From NCBI GenBank assembly GCA_018654845.1, contig JABIKU010000035.1:78826-142825 (forward strand): a DNA stretch of 64,000 nt, given 5' to 3'. The notes beneath the pieces were generated by a model that searched no databases, had not been told where the DNA came from, and worked only from the letters and a program-made list of their open reading frames with translations. A program made the position numbers and the translations under genes. The DNA comes from Methanobacteriota archaeon (lineage in GTDB: Archaea; Thermoplasmatota; Poseidoniia; Poseidoniales; Thalassarchaeaceae). Each line of letters starts with the position of its first letter. Positions within the stretch are counted from its first letter, which is position 1. Positions 35,181 to 43,251 of this stretch are shown in pieces.

Positions 35181-37313
35181 TTAGTTAACACTCGCTCTGG
35201 AAAAAAATGCAATTGATTCTCGAAATAATTCTTCTCGTCGAAGCCGTTTATTTCGACGGAGATGAAGAAAAGTAAAGACAAATGCCAAAAGAATTACGAA
35301 TGGAATGAAAAATTCTGCATGGTATCGCTCCATGAATTCGATAATACTACGCGCAGTATACGCCCATGTGACCGAAGCAGCGGTTCCTCCGACCAAGCAT
35401 GCAAAGAGAACTCGTCTAAACCTCATACGAGCAACTAATCCGAGCATTGCTCCGACCAAAACTCCACTCGCCATGAACGGAATCCAAACAAATACAATCA
35501 ATCCCCAAAACCCGTACTTATCGATCCGGGATCGATTTTTATGGGCGACATATTCGACAGAAGATAGAATGTCGCCCATGAATGGGTTTTGCAATAATGC
35601 TCCAGTGATTCCACCCTGCCGAGCAACTAATGCCTGGCCAGCATATTCATCTGAACCTTGCTCAACACGACCAGCAATAGTTCGATCTGAAAGAGTCGCT
35701 TTTTCATTTCTAGCGCTGACTATCAGTTCACGGTCATCTATAATTTCTCCGAGATGGCGTAGCAAATAGCTCTTCAAATCCACCTCCATATCGATGAAAG
35801 ATTTTGAAAAGCGGAAATAGGTGAAACGTTTTACTGGACGGTAAATCACCCTAACTAATATCGCATCTTCATCGACAATAATCGCAGTCCCATAATCTAC
35901 TAAATCATGCTTTTTGAACCAGCGAGACATGGAATCAATCGCTGCCTCTTCAAGCCTACCATTCGCCCTCAATCCAGCAAAAAAGGAAGAGTAATCCTCC
36001 GTTATTGGTAATCTATCTGAACCGATAATTGTTAAATCACTATCAAGAATTAATTCTCCTCTAAAATTATCATGGAAGCCATCAGTACAAACTGTTTTGA
36101 TTTGCAGAGGGCGCATCTCGCCGAATATTGAAAATTCTTCAAGAATATCTTTAGTTATTCGACCACGAATATCAATCGCAGCTCCAACTGTATTCGATGT
36201 CGTATGATATGGAATATAAACATCGATTGAAATCGCTCTTTCCTGCATTTTCAATTGATCGAATTGAATTAATATTCTCAATTCCTTTTGAGTTTGTTTT
36301 AATATTCTTGTAATCAATCGATTAAACTGAGGTTCAGTTAACAAATCGCCTTTATCTCGATGATACATTCGATGCATCAGTGGATATTGTACACAGAGGA
36401 AAAATATCGACATACCAAGTGAGATAAGTGCCATCCACCATGCTGGAATTCCAGCGCTTCCGCCAGTCAACATTGCAGTTTCTCTACCACCAATCCATTC
36501 GGCACCCATCAAAACCCAGCCCCAATTGCCGAGTCCTGCTACAGTCCAACACGATCGTGGTTCAGAATCATGAATTTCTGCTTGTTTAGCCACTTCAGAA
36601 CTCAAAGGCCCCCCACTCTTATGAGTTGAGACAACTACATTTACTTGTTTTGAAGCAACAATCGAAACATTATCTCTAATCTCGGCATAATCATCTTCAT
36701 CCTCGACTATTAATTTATTTTCATCATCACTTTGAAAAATATTTGAGACCAATATATAATCTCCAGCAGAAATTGAATCACCTAACTTGAACGATGCACG
36801 GACATCTCCGATTCCACCTTTGAAGATGGTTGTTCCCGCAATTGTGGAGTTCTCAGAATGAATCATTGAAATTAGTAAAACTGCACCACGTGTCGGTTCA
36901 GCATTATGGGTTTGGATGAAAAGTTCGTCATGTGAAGTCCAGATATTAAACCATATTTCGCCTTCTCTATCGACACACGCCCCACCAGTGTCAAGAGGAG
37001 TTTGAGATAGGCTTTCATCAATAAAAATCGAATCACCAGCCAATGCACCTGATGACATCACCATGACTCCCCCGAAGAAGATGATACCCGCGACAAGCCC
37101 AAAAATCAAAACTAAATCATCAAATGTTTTCGGAAATCGTTTATCTCCTCCGAGCCGCCTTTGACGTATTTTATCGAGCTCCTTATCGATGCTGTCTCGT
37201 TGAAGGTTATCACTGAAGGTTTGCAAATCATCGGTATCGATATCTCCGTCCTCATCGACATCGAGCGCATCATGAATGCGTTGAGAAAGTCGCTCGGCCT
37301 CCGACATACTCAA
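35181..37313 (-). CDS. Membrane protein with EF-hand-like N-terminus and small-multidrug-export-like C-terminus
   Basis: 710 residues. Near 18-31 is a single EF-hand-like loop, DVDEDGDIDTDD, with acidic residues at loop positions 1, 3, 5 and 12. A helix at about 65-90 (LIFGLVAGIIFFGGVMVMSS), an extracytoplasmic region to about 285, and a second helix at about 290-312 follow. The cytoplasmic part (about 315-600) is rich in beta strands and charged. The C-terminal 110 residues (YGFWGLIVFVWIPFMASGVL, VGAMLGLVARMRFRRVLFAC) resemble the Sm_multidrug_ex/COG2426 membrane family. It is followed downstream by the ABC genes, but 67 bases separate them. Function unknown; Ca2+ sensing is inferred from the loop only. 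Confidence 0.75.
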   Translation of the reverse strand: MSMSEAERLSQRIHDALDVDEDGDIDTDDLQTFSDNLQRDSIDKELDKIRQRRLGGDKRFPKTFDDLVLIFGLVAGIIFFGGVMVMSSGALAGDSIFIDESLSQTPLDTGGACVDREGEIWFNIWTSHDELFIQTHNAEPTRGAVLLISMIHSENSTIAGTTIFKGGIGDVRASFKLGDSISAGDYILVSNIFQSDDENKLIVEDEDDYAEIRDNVSIVASKQVNVVVSTHKSGGPLSSEVAKQAEIHDSEPRSCWTVAGLGNWGWVLMGAEWIGGRETAMLTGGSAGIPAWWMALISLGMSIFFLCVQYPLMHRMYHRDKGDLLTEPQFNRLITRILKQTQKELRILIQFDQLKMQERAISIDVYIPYHTTSNTVGAAIDIRGRITKDILEEFSIFGEMRPLQIKTVCTDGFHDNFRGELILDSDLTIIGSDRLPITEDYSSFFAGLRANGRLEEAAIDSMSRWFKKHDLVDYGTAIIVDEDAILVRVIYRPVKRFTYFRFSKSFIDMEVDLKSYLLRHLGEIIDDRELIVSARNEKATLSDRTIAGRVEQGSDEYAGQALVARQGGITGALLQNPFMGDILSSVEYVAHKNRSRIDKYGFWGLIVFVWIPFMASGVLVGAMLGLVARMRFRRVLFACLVGGTAASVTWAYTARSIIEFMERYHAEFFIPFVILLAFVFTFLHLRRNKRLRREELFRESIAFFSRASVN

Positions 37314-37353
37314 CGCAGACCAGCGAGGGGTGATGAACTCAGCGGTGAATGTA

Positions 37354-37372
37354 CGAGTCCCATAGGGACTCG
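37354..37372 (-). repeat. Inverted repeat CGAGTCCC-ATA-GGGACTCG
   Basis: An 8-bp perfect stem with a 3-base loop, between two minus-strand genes: 12 bases past the stop at 37384 and 41-59 bases before the start at 37313. It matches the style of the hairpins at 10526, 16785, 56236 and 49751. It is probably a transcript-end structure, or an operator of the downstream gene. No U-tract follows. Confidence 0.5.
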
Positions 37373-37383
37373 CTCACGATTAT

Positions 37384-40008
37384 TCAATCCTCGTTGCGAG
37401 ATTCAACTCGAATGAGGACTGCACCGAGCATACCGATTACTGCTAGAAGTGCACCGAAGCCTGGCAGTGGTTCAAGGGTGACCGGGGATTGAGCCGAATA
37501 CTCAGATGCCCATGTGTCATAGACTTCTGGTTCAGCATCGCCGTCGTAGTCGCCCCAATCTAGAGTTAATTCATCTCCAGGAGATACAAGACCATCTGCG
37601 TCGTGATCTGTGTAGGTCAGCATAACCCCATCGTCAGTTTCGCCTCCGGTTAGCGGAATGCTGAATTCAACTGTACAATCGTTGAGGTTGGGCATTTCCT
37701 CTGCTCCAGTTTCTTCGTTGTAAATCGGGTCGCAGTCACTCAAGAAGTGCAACTCGAAGTCTGAGACGGGGGCGTTGAGGGTCTGGTTGTCAGCAACGAA
37801 AGCTGTGATGACTGGTAGAGGGGTCATTGGGTCATCGCCATCGTCATCGTCACCGCCTTCGTAGTACCACATCTCATCAGAGCCGTCTGGGCAGTCGTCG
37901 AACCAGTCATTGACCCCTGAGAACGGAATTACAGTCCCATCCATGCAGGTGAATTCGGAGGTCTCTTCTCCTTGACCTGGCTCGTCTGAGCCATCCTCGC
38001 AATTCTCCCATCCATCGTCGTAAGGGTCGTATTCATCAGCTGCAACAAGTTCTCCGTTGTCGCAAATGAATACCTCCATCATTTCAAGCATGACTCCGCT
38101 TCCGGTAGTAGAGTCGTATTGATAGAATGATAACTCGTCTCCATCGCCCAAATCCATGACAAGAACCCCTCCGTCGCCATCTACGATTTCTCCATCAGTA
38201 AACCAGCAAATATCCTCATCTGCATCATAGGAGCCTTCGTATTCCTCACACATTTCGCCATCTGGATCGTCATTATCATCGGCCCAATCGCCCTCGGGGT
38301 AAAGTATGTGAGTGTCGTTTCGTACAAGCGCGTACACCATCGAACAGACATCGTTGTCGGCATCGTAGGAGCCATCGTATTCCTCGCACATTTCGCCAGT
38401 GGAGTCACCGGTCATCTCTGACCAGCCTTCCTCTGATTCCCAAACTGTCATGCTATACGGGGCTGTAATCGCGGTATCTCCGACCACGTAGTCGGTGTAG
38501 TACTCTGATGCCTCGCCGTCGCACTCGGTCATGTCGAGGTTGGTCCCATCCCACAACTCGGACGGGTTCTCGTCTCCGACTGCGCTAGATTCAACGAAGG
38601 GCGTGCAATCTAGAATATCGGCGAAGTTGGGCTCGCCGCCCTCTCCCTCTTCGTAAGTTGCCTCGTCAGATTCGTCATAGCAATCTGGGTATCCATCATT
38701 GACCCAGGCAAACTCAATCTCCTCGCCATTATCGCAAACGAAAACGACTTCATCGTCGCTACCATTATCCGGCTCATCAGAACCATCGTAGCAATCTTCC
38801 CAGCCATTATCTACTTGAGAAATGTGGATAATCTCGCCACTATCGCAGACAAACTCATCCTCGCCCTCAATATCTAGGTGGACAGGAATCGAGTTACGTG
38901 GAAGTGTCTCATCGACCTCAATTACCACAGCATCATCCCACATTACGATGTATTCCATCGAGACAGTTGATGTGTCGTTAGCGCCGTGCGTTGAGTATGA
39001 CATCAAATTCTTATTCCCGTCAAGGTTAACTGTGACTGTCGTATCCATGTCTTCTTCGACATAACTCATAGTCATAACATGGGAATTAGAATCTGCTTCG
39101 TAGGTAATTGAGATGATAGCATCCTCTGGAATATCCATATCATCTCCGCCATCGACAGTTACTGGGACCCAACTTAGTCCTGCGTCTTCACAATCCTCTG
39201 GATTCATGATATCGTCTACTACCTCACTAGTCATACTGTTGTAACAAATCATCGTGAAAGTGGTGCCACAGCCGTCATCATCGTTATTCTCACAATAGTC
39301 TGCTGTGAAATTCTGACATTCTAGATTGTCAGGTCCGCCTGAACATTCTTGTGCACCACACGGGTTTGAGGGATTGTCCCAATCAAATGGACACTCGTCA
39401 CTGATTCCGTCCCCATTAATGTCATCTTCGTCATCCATATCATCTGAATCGATCATTGAGTGCACTATTTCCATTACATTGGGTGTTGAGTCCCTAACCA
39501 AGTATGCGCCGGAATCAGCGCCTCCTGCTTGCGCCGCCATCATTCCGCCGACTGAGAAGTGAATGTTCACAACCTCACCGACTTGAATGTGCGTGTAATC
39601 GATTACCATCATTGGAGCAGATGAAATCGAAGTTTGGACAAGAACGGCATCTCTGTCCATATCTACCAATACCCTTTCTATCATGGTCATATCCATATCC
39701 ATTCCCATATCCTCATTATATCCACTCGTGGACATAGTCATCGAATATCCAGCTCTGGAGGATTGATTCAACATATCCTCAATTCCCATGTCAGAATTGT
39801 CCATAGCGGACATGAAGACTTCCATGGACACTAAGTAGATACAGTCGCCAACAAGTTCGCTTGTGGCATTCTCCAGGTAGTTTTCGGCGTTCTCGTCCAT
39901 GCATCCAAGGATGTCATCGACTATTTCCTCAACTGATTCATCAAGGCAACCTGCCAGGGGTGTGGAGATCAAAATCATCATTGTCAATATAGCATATGCT
40001 CGTGTCAT
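37384..40008 (-). CDS. Acidic surface lipoprotein with LDL-receptor-class-A-like motifs and PGF-CTERM tail
   Basis: 874 residues from the ATG at 40008; an ATG at 40032 adds 8. The signal peptide ends in a lipobox, STPLAGC, with Cys21. GCMDENAENY near 36-45 resembles a short Cys repeat common in marine secreted proteins. Four copies of a C-[DM]-[NDS]-G-...-D-C-x-D-[GE]-SDE motif are encoded at about 38640-38860 and 37865-38080; examples are CDSGEIIHISQVDNGWEDC followed by YDGSDE, and CDNGEEIEFAWVNDGYPDC followed by YDESDE. The DCxDGSDE part is the Ca2+ box of LDL-receptor class A modules. A separate motif, MCEEYxGSYDAD, occurs twice. The C-terminus LPGFGALLAVIGMLGAVLIR fits a PGF-CTERM archaeosortase tail, so both ends appear membrane-directed. 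Function unknown. Confidence 0.85.
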   Translation of the reverse strand: MTRAYAILTMMILISTPLAGCLDESVEEIVDDILGCMDENAENYLENATSELVGDCIYLVSMEVFMSAMDNSDMGIEDMLNQSSRAGYSMTMSTSGYNEDMGMDMDMTMIERVLVDMDRDAVLVQTSISSAPMMVIDYTHIQVGEVVNIHFSVGGMMAAQAGGADSGAYLVRDSTPNVMEIVHSMIDSDDMDDEDDINGDGISDECPFDWDNPSNPCGAQECSGGPDNLECQNFTADYCENNDDDGCGTTFTMICYNSMTSEVVDDIMNPEDCEDAGLSWVPVTVDGGDDMDIPEDAIISITYEADSNSHVMTMSYVEEDMDTTVTVNLDGNKNLMSYSTHGANDTSTVSMEYIVMWDDAVVIEVDETLPRNSIPVHLDIEGEDEFVCDSGEIIHISQVDNGWEDCYDGSDEPDNGSDDEVVFVCDNGEEIEFAWVNDGYPDCYDESDEATYEEGEGGEPNFADILDCTPFVESSAVGDENPSELWDGTNLDMTECDGEASEYYTDYVVGDTAITAPYSMTVWESEEGWSEMTGDSTGEMCEEYDGSYDADNDVCSMVYALVRNDTHILYPEGDWADDNDDPDGEMCEEYEGSYDADEDICWFTDGEIVDGDGGVLVMDLGDGDELSFYQYDSTTGSGVMLEMMEVFICDNGELVAADEYDPYDDGWENCEDGSDEPGQGEETSEFTCMDGTVIPFSGVNDWFDDCPDGSDEMWYYEGGDDDDGDDPMTPLPVITAFVADNQTLNAPVSDFELHFLSDCDPIYNEETGAEEMPNLNDCTVEFSIPLTGGETDDGVMLTYTDHDADGLVSPGDELTLDWGDYDGDAEPEVYDTWASEYSAQSPVTLEPLPGFGALLAVIGMLGAVLIRVESRNED

Positions 40009-40098
40009 TAAATTTTCTTCGCTCAAAATCACCTATATGAGTATATGGCCGGCATGGGTGATTATTTGACCTAAAGCACCATTATACAAAATTAATTA

Positions 40099-40183
40099 TG
40101 GTGCAGGGGACAGGATTTGAACCTGCGAAGCACTACGCACTGGGACCTAAACCCAGCCCCTTTGACCGCTCGGGAACCCCTGC
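40099..40183 (-). tRNA. tRNA-Leu (anticodon UAG)
   Basis: On the minus strand the acceptor stem GCAGGGG at 40183-40177 pairs with CCCCTGC, followed by discriminator A and an encoded CCA (40101-40099). The anticodon stem-loop is CTGGGTTTAGGTCCCAG with anticodon TAG. A long variable arm (TGCGTAGTGCTTCGCA) gives the class II shape, and the T arm contains GGTTCAAATCC. No intron is visible. Length is 82 nt plus CCA. Confidence 0.95.
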
Positions 40184-40287
40184 TTGTGACCCGCCGAGCG
40201 CATTCAAGTCAAGAATGCAACGGCTGCCTCTTCCTCTCCCCAATCATCATAACCGGGAGAACTGGCGAAACACTCAGAGGAGTAGAG

Positions 40288-41298
40288 ATGGCTCGTATTG
40301 GAGTGCTCGGACTGGGCAATTGGGGAACTGCACTGGCTCGTGTTTGGTGTGAAGATGGACACAATGTTCTCGGATGGACAATTGAGCAGGAAGTTTACGA
40401 ATCTTTGATGACTGATAACATCAATAAAAAATATTTACCAAATTCAGTCATCCCTGAACTTCAGGTGACAATGCAAATTACAGACGTTACCGAAACTTGT
40501 GAAATCATCGTCCTTGCTGTACCAAGTGGTGTAATTCTATCAGTTGTTGATGAATTATTACCTCACCTTCGACCTTCACATGTACTACTCGATCTCGCTA
40601 AGGGACTCGCTCCATCCAAAGAAGGCGGTTCTGGAATGATTTCAGAGGCCATTCAACGGCGACTTTCCCTCGCTGGCAAGGCAAATCCAGTAGTCGTCAT
40701 GACTGGTCCAACGATTGCACCTGAAGTTGCACGTGGAGTGATGACTACCGCATTGGTTGCATGTGAAGACCGCAGTGTTGCTGAGCGAATTGCTGACCGA
40801 TTATCTACCGATTCGCTCATTTTGACTGCTGCCGATGACCCGGGAGGGGCAGAACTCTGGGGAGCGTACAAGAATACGGTTGCACTAGCTTGTGGATTGG
40901 TCGATGGATTGCATGGCAGCATTGGTGGAGACAATCTCAAGGCAGCATTGGTGCTTGCAGGTTTCAGTGAAGGAATGAGATTGTTAGAAGCGATGGGAGC
41001 TGAACGAACTACTGCCTTTGGTCCAGCAGGAATTGGGGACCTTTACGTTACCGCAACCAGTCCACGCAGTAGAAATCGAACCTTAGGGGAAAAATTAGGT
41101 TCTGGTCTAACTCTCGATGAAGCACTGGATGAGATGCATATGGTCGCAGAAGGAGTTCGAGCGACTCGAATGTTTGTCAATCGTGCGCCCACACTCAACA
41201 TTGAAATTCCATTTCTTACCGCCCTATCAGGTTTGTTAAACGGCGAGATTGCCGTAGAGGAAGCAGTTAGAGCGATGGTTGAATCCTACCAGAGTTGA
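40288..41298 (+). CDS. gpsA: Glycerol-3-phosphate dehydrogenase [NAD(P)+], bacterial type
   Basis: Interconverts dihydroxyacetone phosphate and sn-glycerol-3-phosphate. 336 residues from the ATG at 40288, preceded by AGAGGAGT; the longer ORF from 40117 overlaps the tRNA-Leu and is rejected. The Rossmann motif is GVLGLGNWGTALARVW at about 5-20. The substrate region has GPTIAPEVARGVMTTAL. The C-terminal domain reads LWGAYKNTVALACGLVDGLH, with the catalytic Lys in AYKN, and AFGPAGIGDLYVTATSPRSR. Archaea normally make glycerol-1-phosphate with an unrelated enzyme; marine group II genomes are reported to carry GpsA instead. Confidence 0.94.
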   Translation: MARIGVLGLGNWGTALARVWCEDGHNVLGWTIEQEVYESLMTDNINKKYLPNSVIPELQVTMQITDVTETCEIIVLAVPSGVILSVVDELLPHLRPSHVLLDLAKGLAPSKEGGSGMISEAIQRRLSLAGKANPVVVMTGPTIAPEVARGVMTTALVACEDRSVAERIADRLSTDSLILTAADDPGGAELWGAYKNTVALACGLVDGLHGSIGGDNLKAALVLAGFSEGMRLLEAMGAERTTAFGPAGIGDLYVTATSPRSRNRTLGEKLGSGLTLDEALDEMHMVAEGVRATRMFVNRAPTLNIEIPFLTALSGLLNGEIAVEEAVRAMVESYQS

Positions 41299-41316
41299 AA
41301 GAACACAGGAATGGCA

Positions 41317-41335
41317 AGCCAAGCATTGATTGGCT
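41317..41335 (+). repeat. Inverted repeat AGCCAA-N7-TTGGCT
   Basis: Six perfect base pairs with a 7-base loop, extendable to nine pairs with one bulge (GCA-AGCCAA / TTGGCT-A-TGC). It starts about 15 bases after the gpsA stop, so it may be a transcript-end hairpin. No T-tract follows. Confidence 0.35.
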
Positions 41336-41361
41336 ATGCAACAAGTCGGAGTCTGAGTTAA

Positions 41362-41589
41362 ATGGCTGCATCAGACCTCTCTGAATTTGAATCGCGCCTC
41401 TTGAAGTGGATTTCCCAATCTGATTTTGAAGAGGTTGCTTGGTCAACTAAAAGAGCTGCTGAAGCATTCAAGGTCGAAGAAAAAGAGGTTTACGAAGCCC
41501 TTGCTGCACTGACTGGTAAAGTTAAGGATAATATTCACATCTACTACGAAGATGGTGCTATTAGAATCGTTGCAGATGATACAGATTAA
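41362..41589 (+). CDS. Small winged-helix-like protein
   Basis: 75 residues. The sequence (FESRLLKWISQSDFEEVAWS, TKRAAEAFKVEEKEVYEALA) has the helix pattern of a small winged-helix domain, with the wing near NIHIYYEDGAIRIV. It has no zinc motif or membrane segment. A role in transcription or in protein contacts is inferred from fold pattern only. It follows gpsA by 63 bases and converges with the ABC permease gene, 6 bases away. Confidence 0.7.
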   Translation: MAASDLSEFESRLLKWISQSDFEEVAWSTKRAAEAFKVEEKEVYEALAALTGKVKDNIHIYYEDGAIRIVADDTD

Positions 41590-41595
41590 TCAAAT

Positions 41596-42501
41596 TCAGT
41601 TTTTTCTTGAAAAAATTACTTCACGCCAGCGAGGTCGCTGAATTTGATCTTTGGAATCTATAAATTTACGACGAACCCGTAATGAAACCTGATCTATAAT
41701 CACGACGACAACATACATTACGATAATCAGAGCAAGAACTCGGTCGTAAAGTTGGAATGGTGAAAGATAATAATTTAGGTAATACCCAATTCCACCGGCT
41801 CCAACCAAACCTATTACAGAGCCATGCCTAACATTGTATTCGAACATGAATAACATTTGACTAATGAGTGCATTACTCGCTTCAGGTATAGCGAAAAAAC
41901 GAGCGATTTGCCAGCGTGGTAATCCCATCGCTCGAGCGACCTCCAGGGGTTCTCTACTAACACCTTCAAGAGCTTCATACTGTAATTTCCCAAGATAACC
42001 CACTGTGTACATAGTCATCGCAAGGACACCGGCGAATGGCCCCAATCCCACTAAAATGACGAATATTAATGCCCAAATTAATGAGGGAAGGACCCTTAAT
42101 GCCGAAAGTATTTGTCTAGTAATTTGAGCAAGCCAAGGGGGAGAAAGATTGGTTGCTGCCATGGCAGCAAGTGGTAAGGAAATCACCATTCCAAAAATTG
42201 TCGATAAAAATGCGATTTCTAAGGTCTGAGTTATGCCAATAATCGCTGGGCTGCAAGCCCAATCGGCTTCGAATGTACATTGTGGTTTAGACCAAGCGGC
42301 ACGATCTGTAATGACAGAAAAATCAGGAGGAAAGGCCTCGCCCATGAGAATTGTTAAATTTGTTGAAGCTCGGCTAAAATCTGCAAAATTTATTTCGAGG
42401 TGTCGAATTGTTAATATTACTAATAATATCAAATAGATACCTGAGCGAAGAATCGGTCTATTTTTCAGAAAATGAAAAAAATCTACGATTCGATTTGACA
42501 T
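41596..42501 (-). CDS. ABC transporter permease, PhnE-like, of the transferrin-like uptake system
   Basis: About 301 residues from the ATG at 42501; a TTG at 42507 overlapping the ATPase stop is the alternative. An N-terminal helix at about 18-36 is followed by a periplasmic-type loop with two Cys (SKPQCTFEADWACSPAIIG). The BPD_transp_1 core contains LEIAFLSTIFGMVISLPLAA, the EAA-type loop EVARAMGLPRWQIARFFAIP and LVGAGGIGYYLNYYLSPF. This is the PhnE permease pattern, but the binding protein of the operon looks like an iron-binding transferrin lobe, so phosphonate is not assumed as substrate. The gene lies 2 bases after the ATPase gene. Confidence 0.88.
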   Translation of the reverse strand: MSNRIVDFFHFLKNRPILRSGIYLILLVILTIRHLEINFADFSRASTNLTILMGEAFPPDFSVITDRAAWSKPQCTFEADWACSPAIIGITQTLEIAFLSTIFGMVISLPLAAMAATNLSPPWLAQITRQILSALRVLPSLIWALIFVILVGLGPFAGVLAMTMYTVGYLGKLQYEALEGVSREPLEVARAMGLPRWQIARFFAIPEASNALISQMLFMFEYNVRHGSVIGLVGAGGIGYYLNYYLSPFQLYDRVLALIIVMYVVVVIIDQVSLRVRRKFIDSKDQIQRPRWREVIFSRKN

Positions 42502-42503
42502 TA

Positions 42504-43235
42504 TCAACGGTCTCCTGCCTGAGGAAGAGAATGCTTCTCATTCAAATTATCAAATTCTATCAACGAATTTCCTCTCAATTGTAACAACCTATCACAAAAT
42601 GTCCTAGCACGCAGAGGATTATGGTCGACAATGCAAATAGCAATATCTTTCTCCTTTGCTAGGCTTCGCAATAATTCAATAATTTCCTTCGCTGTTTCCG
42701 CGTCTAATTCTCCTAGGCATTCATCGGCTAATATCAATCTAGGATTCTGAACCATAGCCCTCGCGATGGCAACTCTCCTCTGCTGGCCTCCAGACAAACG
42801 ATTTACAGATTCGAAAACCTTGTCGCTTAATCCAACAGCCCTGATTGCATCTTTTGTTGCTTCTTGTATTTCCCTGCTCGGTAGAGAAAGAACCGTTTGC
42901 AAATATTTTGCTCCTGGCAAGGCCCCCATCAGAACATTATAGCCAACGGATTGATGTTGGATTAATCCTAATCTTTGGGGGATGAGGGCAATAGAACCGC
43001 GTTTTGCGTTCATTGTCAAATCACAACAGCATTCTACGCTACCAGAAAGTGGCGATAATAATCCAGCAGCAGTTCGAAGTAAGGTAGTTTTCCCAATTCC
43101 TGATCTACCGATCAAGCCTACAATTTCACCAGAATTAATAGTTAGATTAACATCTTTGAGGAGAGGGTTTTCTGTTTCAAAACCAATCGAGGCATTTGAG
43201 AAATGCAGTCGAAGTTGATCATTGCTCAAGCCCAT
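42504..43235 (-). CDS. ABC transporter ATP-binding protein, PhnC-like
   Basis: 243 residues: Walker A GLIGRSGIGKTTLLRTAAGL, Q-loop IALIPQRLGLIQHQSVGYNV, signature LSGGQQRRVAIARAMVQNP, Walker B LILADECLGELD and H-loop CIVDHNPLRA. The overall pattern is that of PhnC-type importers. The usual DEP reads DEC here, keeping the catalytic Glu. It lies 16 bases after the binding-protein gene and adjoins the permease, so it energises that importer. Confidence 0.92.
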   Translation of the reverse strand: MGLSNDQLRLHFSNASIGFETENPLLKDVNLTINSGEIVGLIGRSGIGKTTLLRTAAGLLSPLSGSVECCCDLTMNAKRGSIALIPQRLGLIQHQSVGYNVLMGALPGAKYLQTVLSLPSREIQEATKDAIRAVGLSDKVFESVNRLSGGQQRRVAIARAMVQNPRLILADECLGELDAETAKEIIELLRSLAKEKDIAICIVDHNPLRARTFCDRLLQLRGNSLIEFDNLNEKHSLPQAGDR

Positions 43236-43251
43236 GTCTCCTTCATCATGT

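Noticed and set aside
35305..35769. 154-codon plus-strand frame inside the EF-hand membrane-protein gene
   Set aside because: Antisense shadow with biased composition and no motif; the minus-strand gene is well supported.
40027..40063. AATCACC ... GGTGATT inverted repeat before the acidic lipoprotein
   Set aside because: Seven-base arms with a 23-base gap are weak, and the region has simple AT-rich promoter character; not enough support.
40117..40287. N-terminal extension of the gpsA reading frame
   Set aside because: It overlaps the tRNA-Leu gene and has no family similarity; the ATG at 40288 with AGAGGAGT before it gives the normal start.
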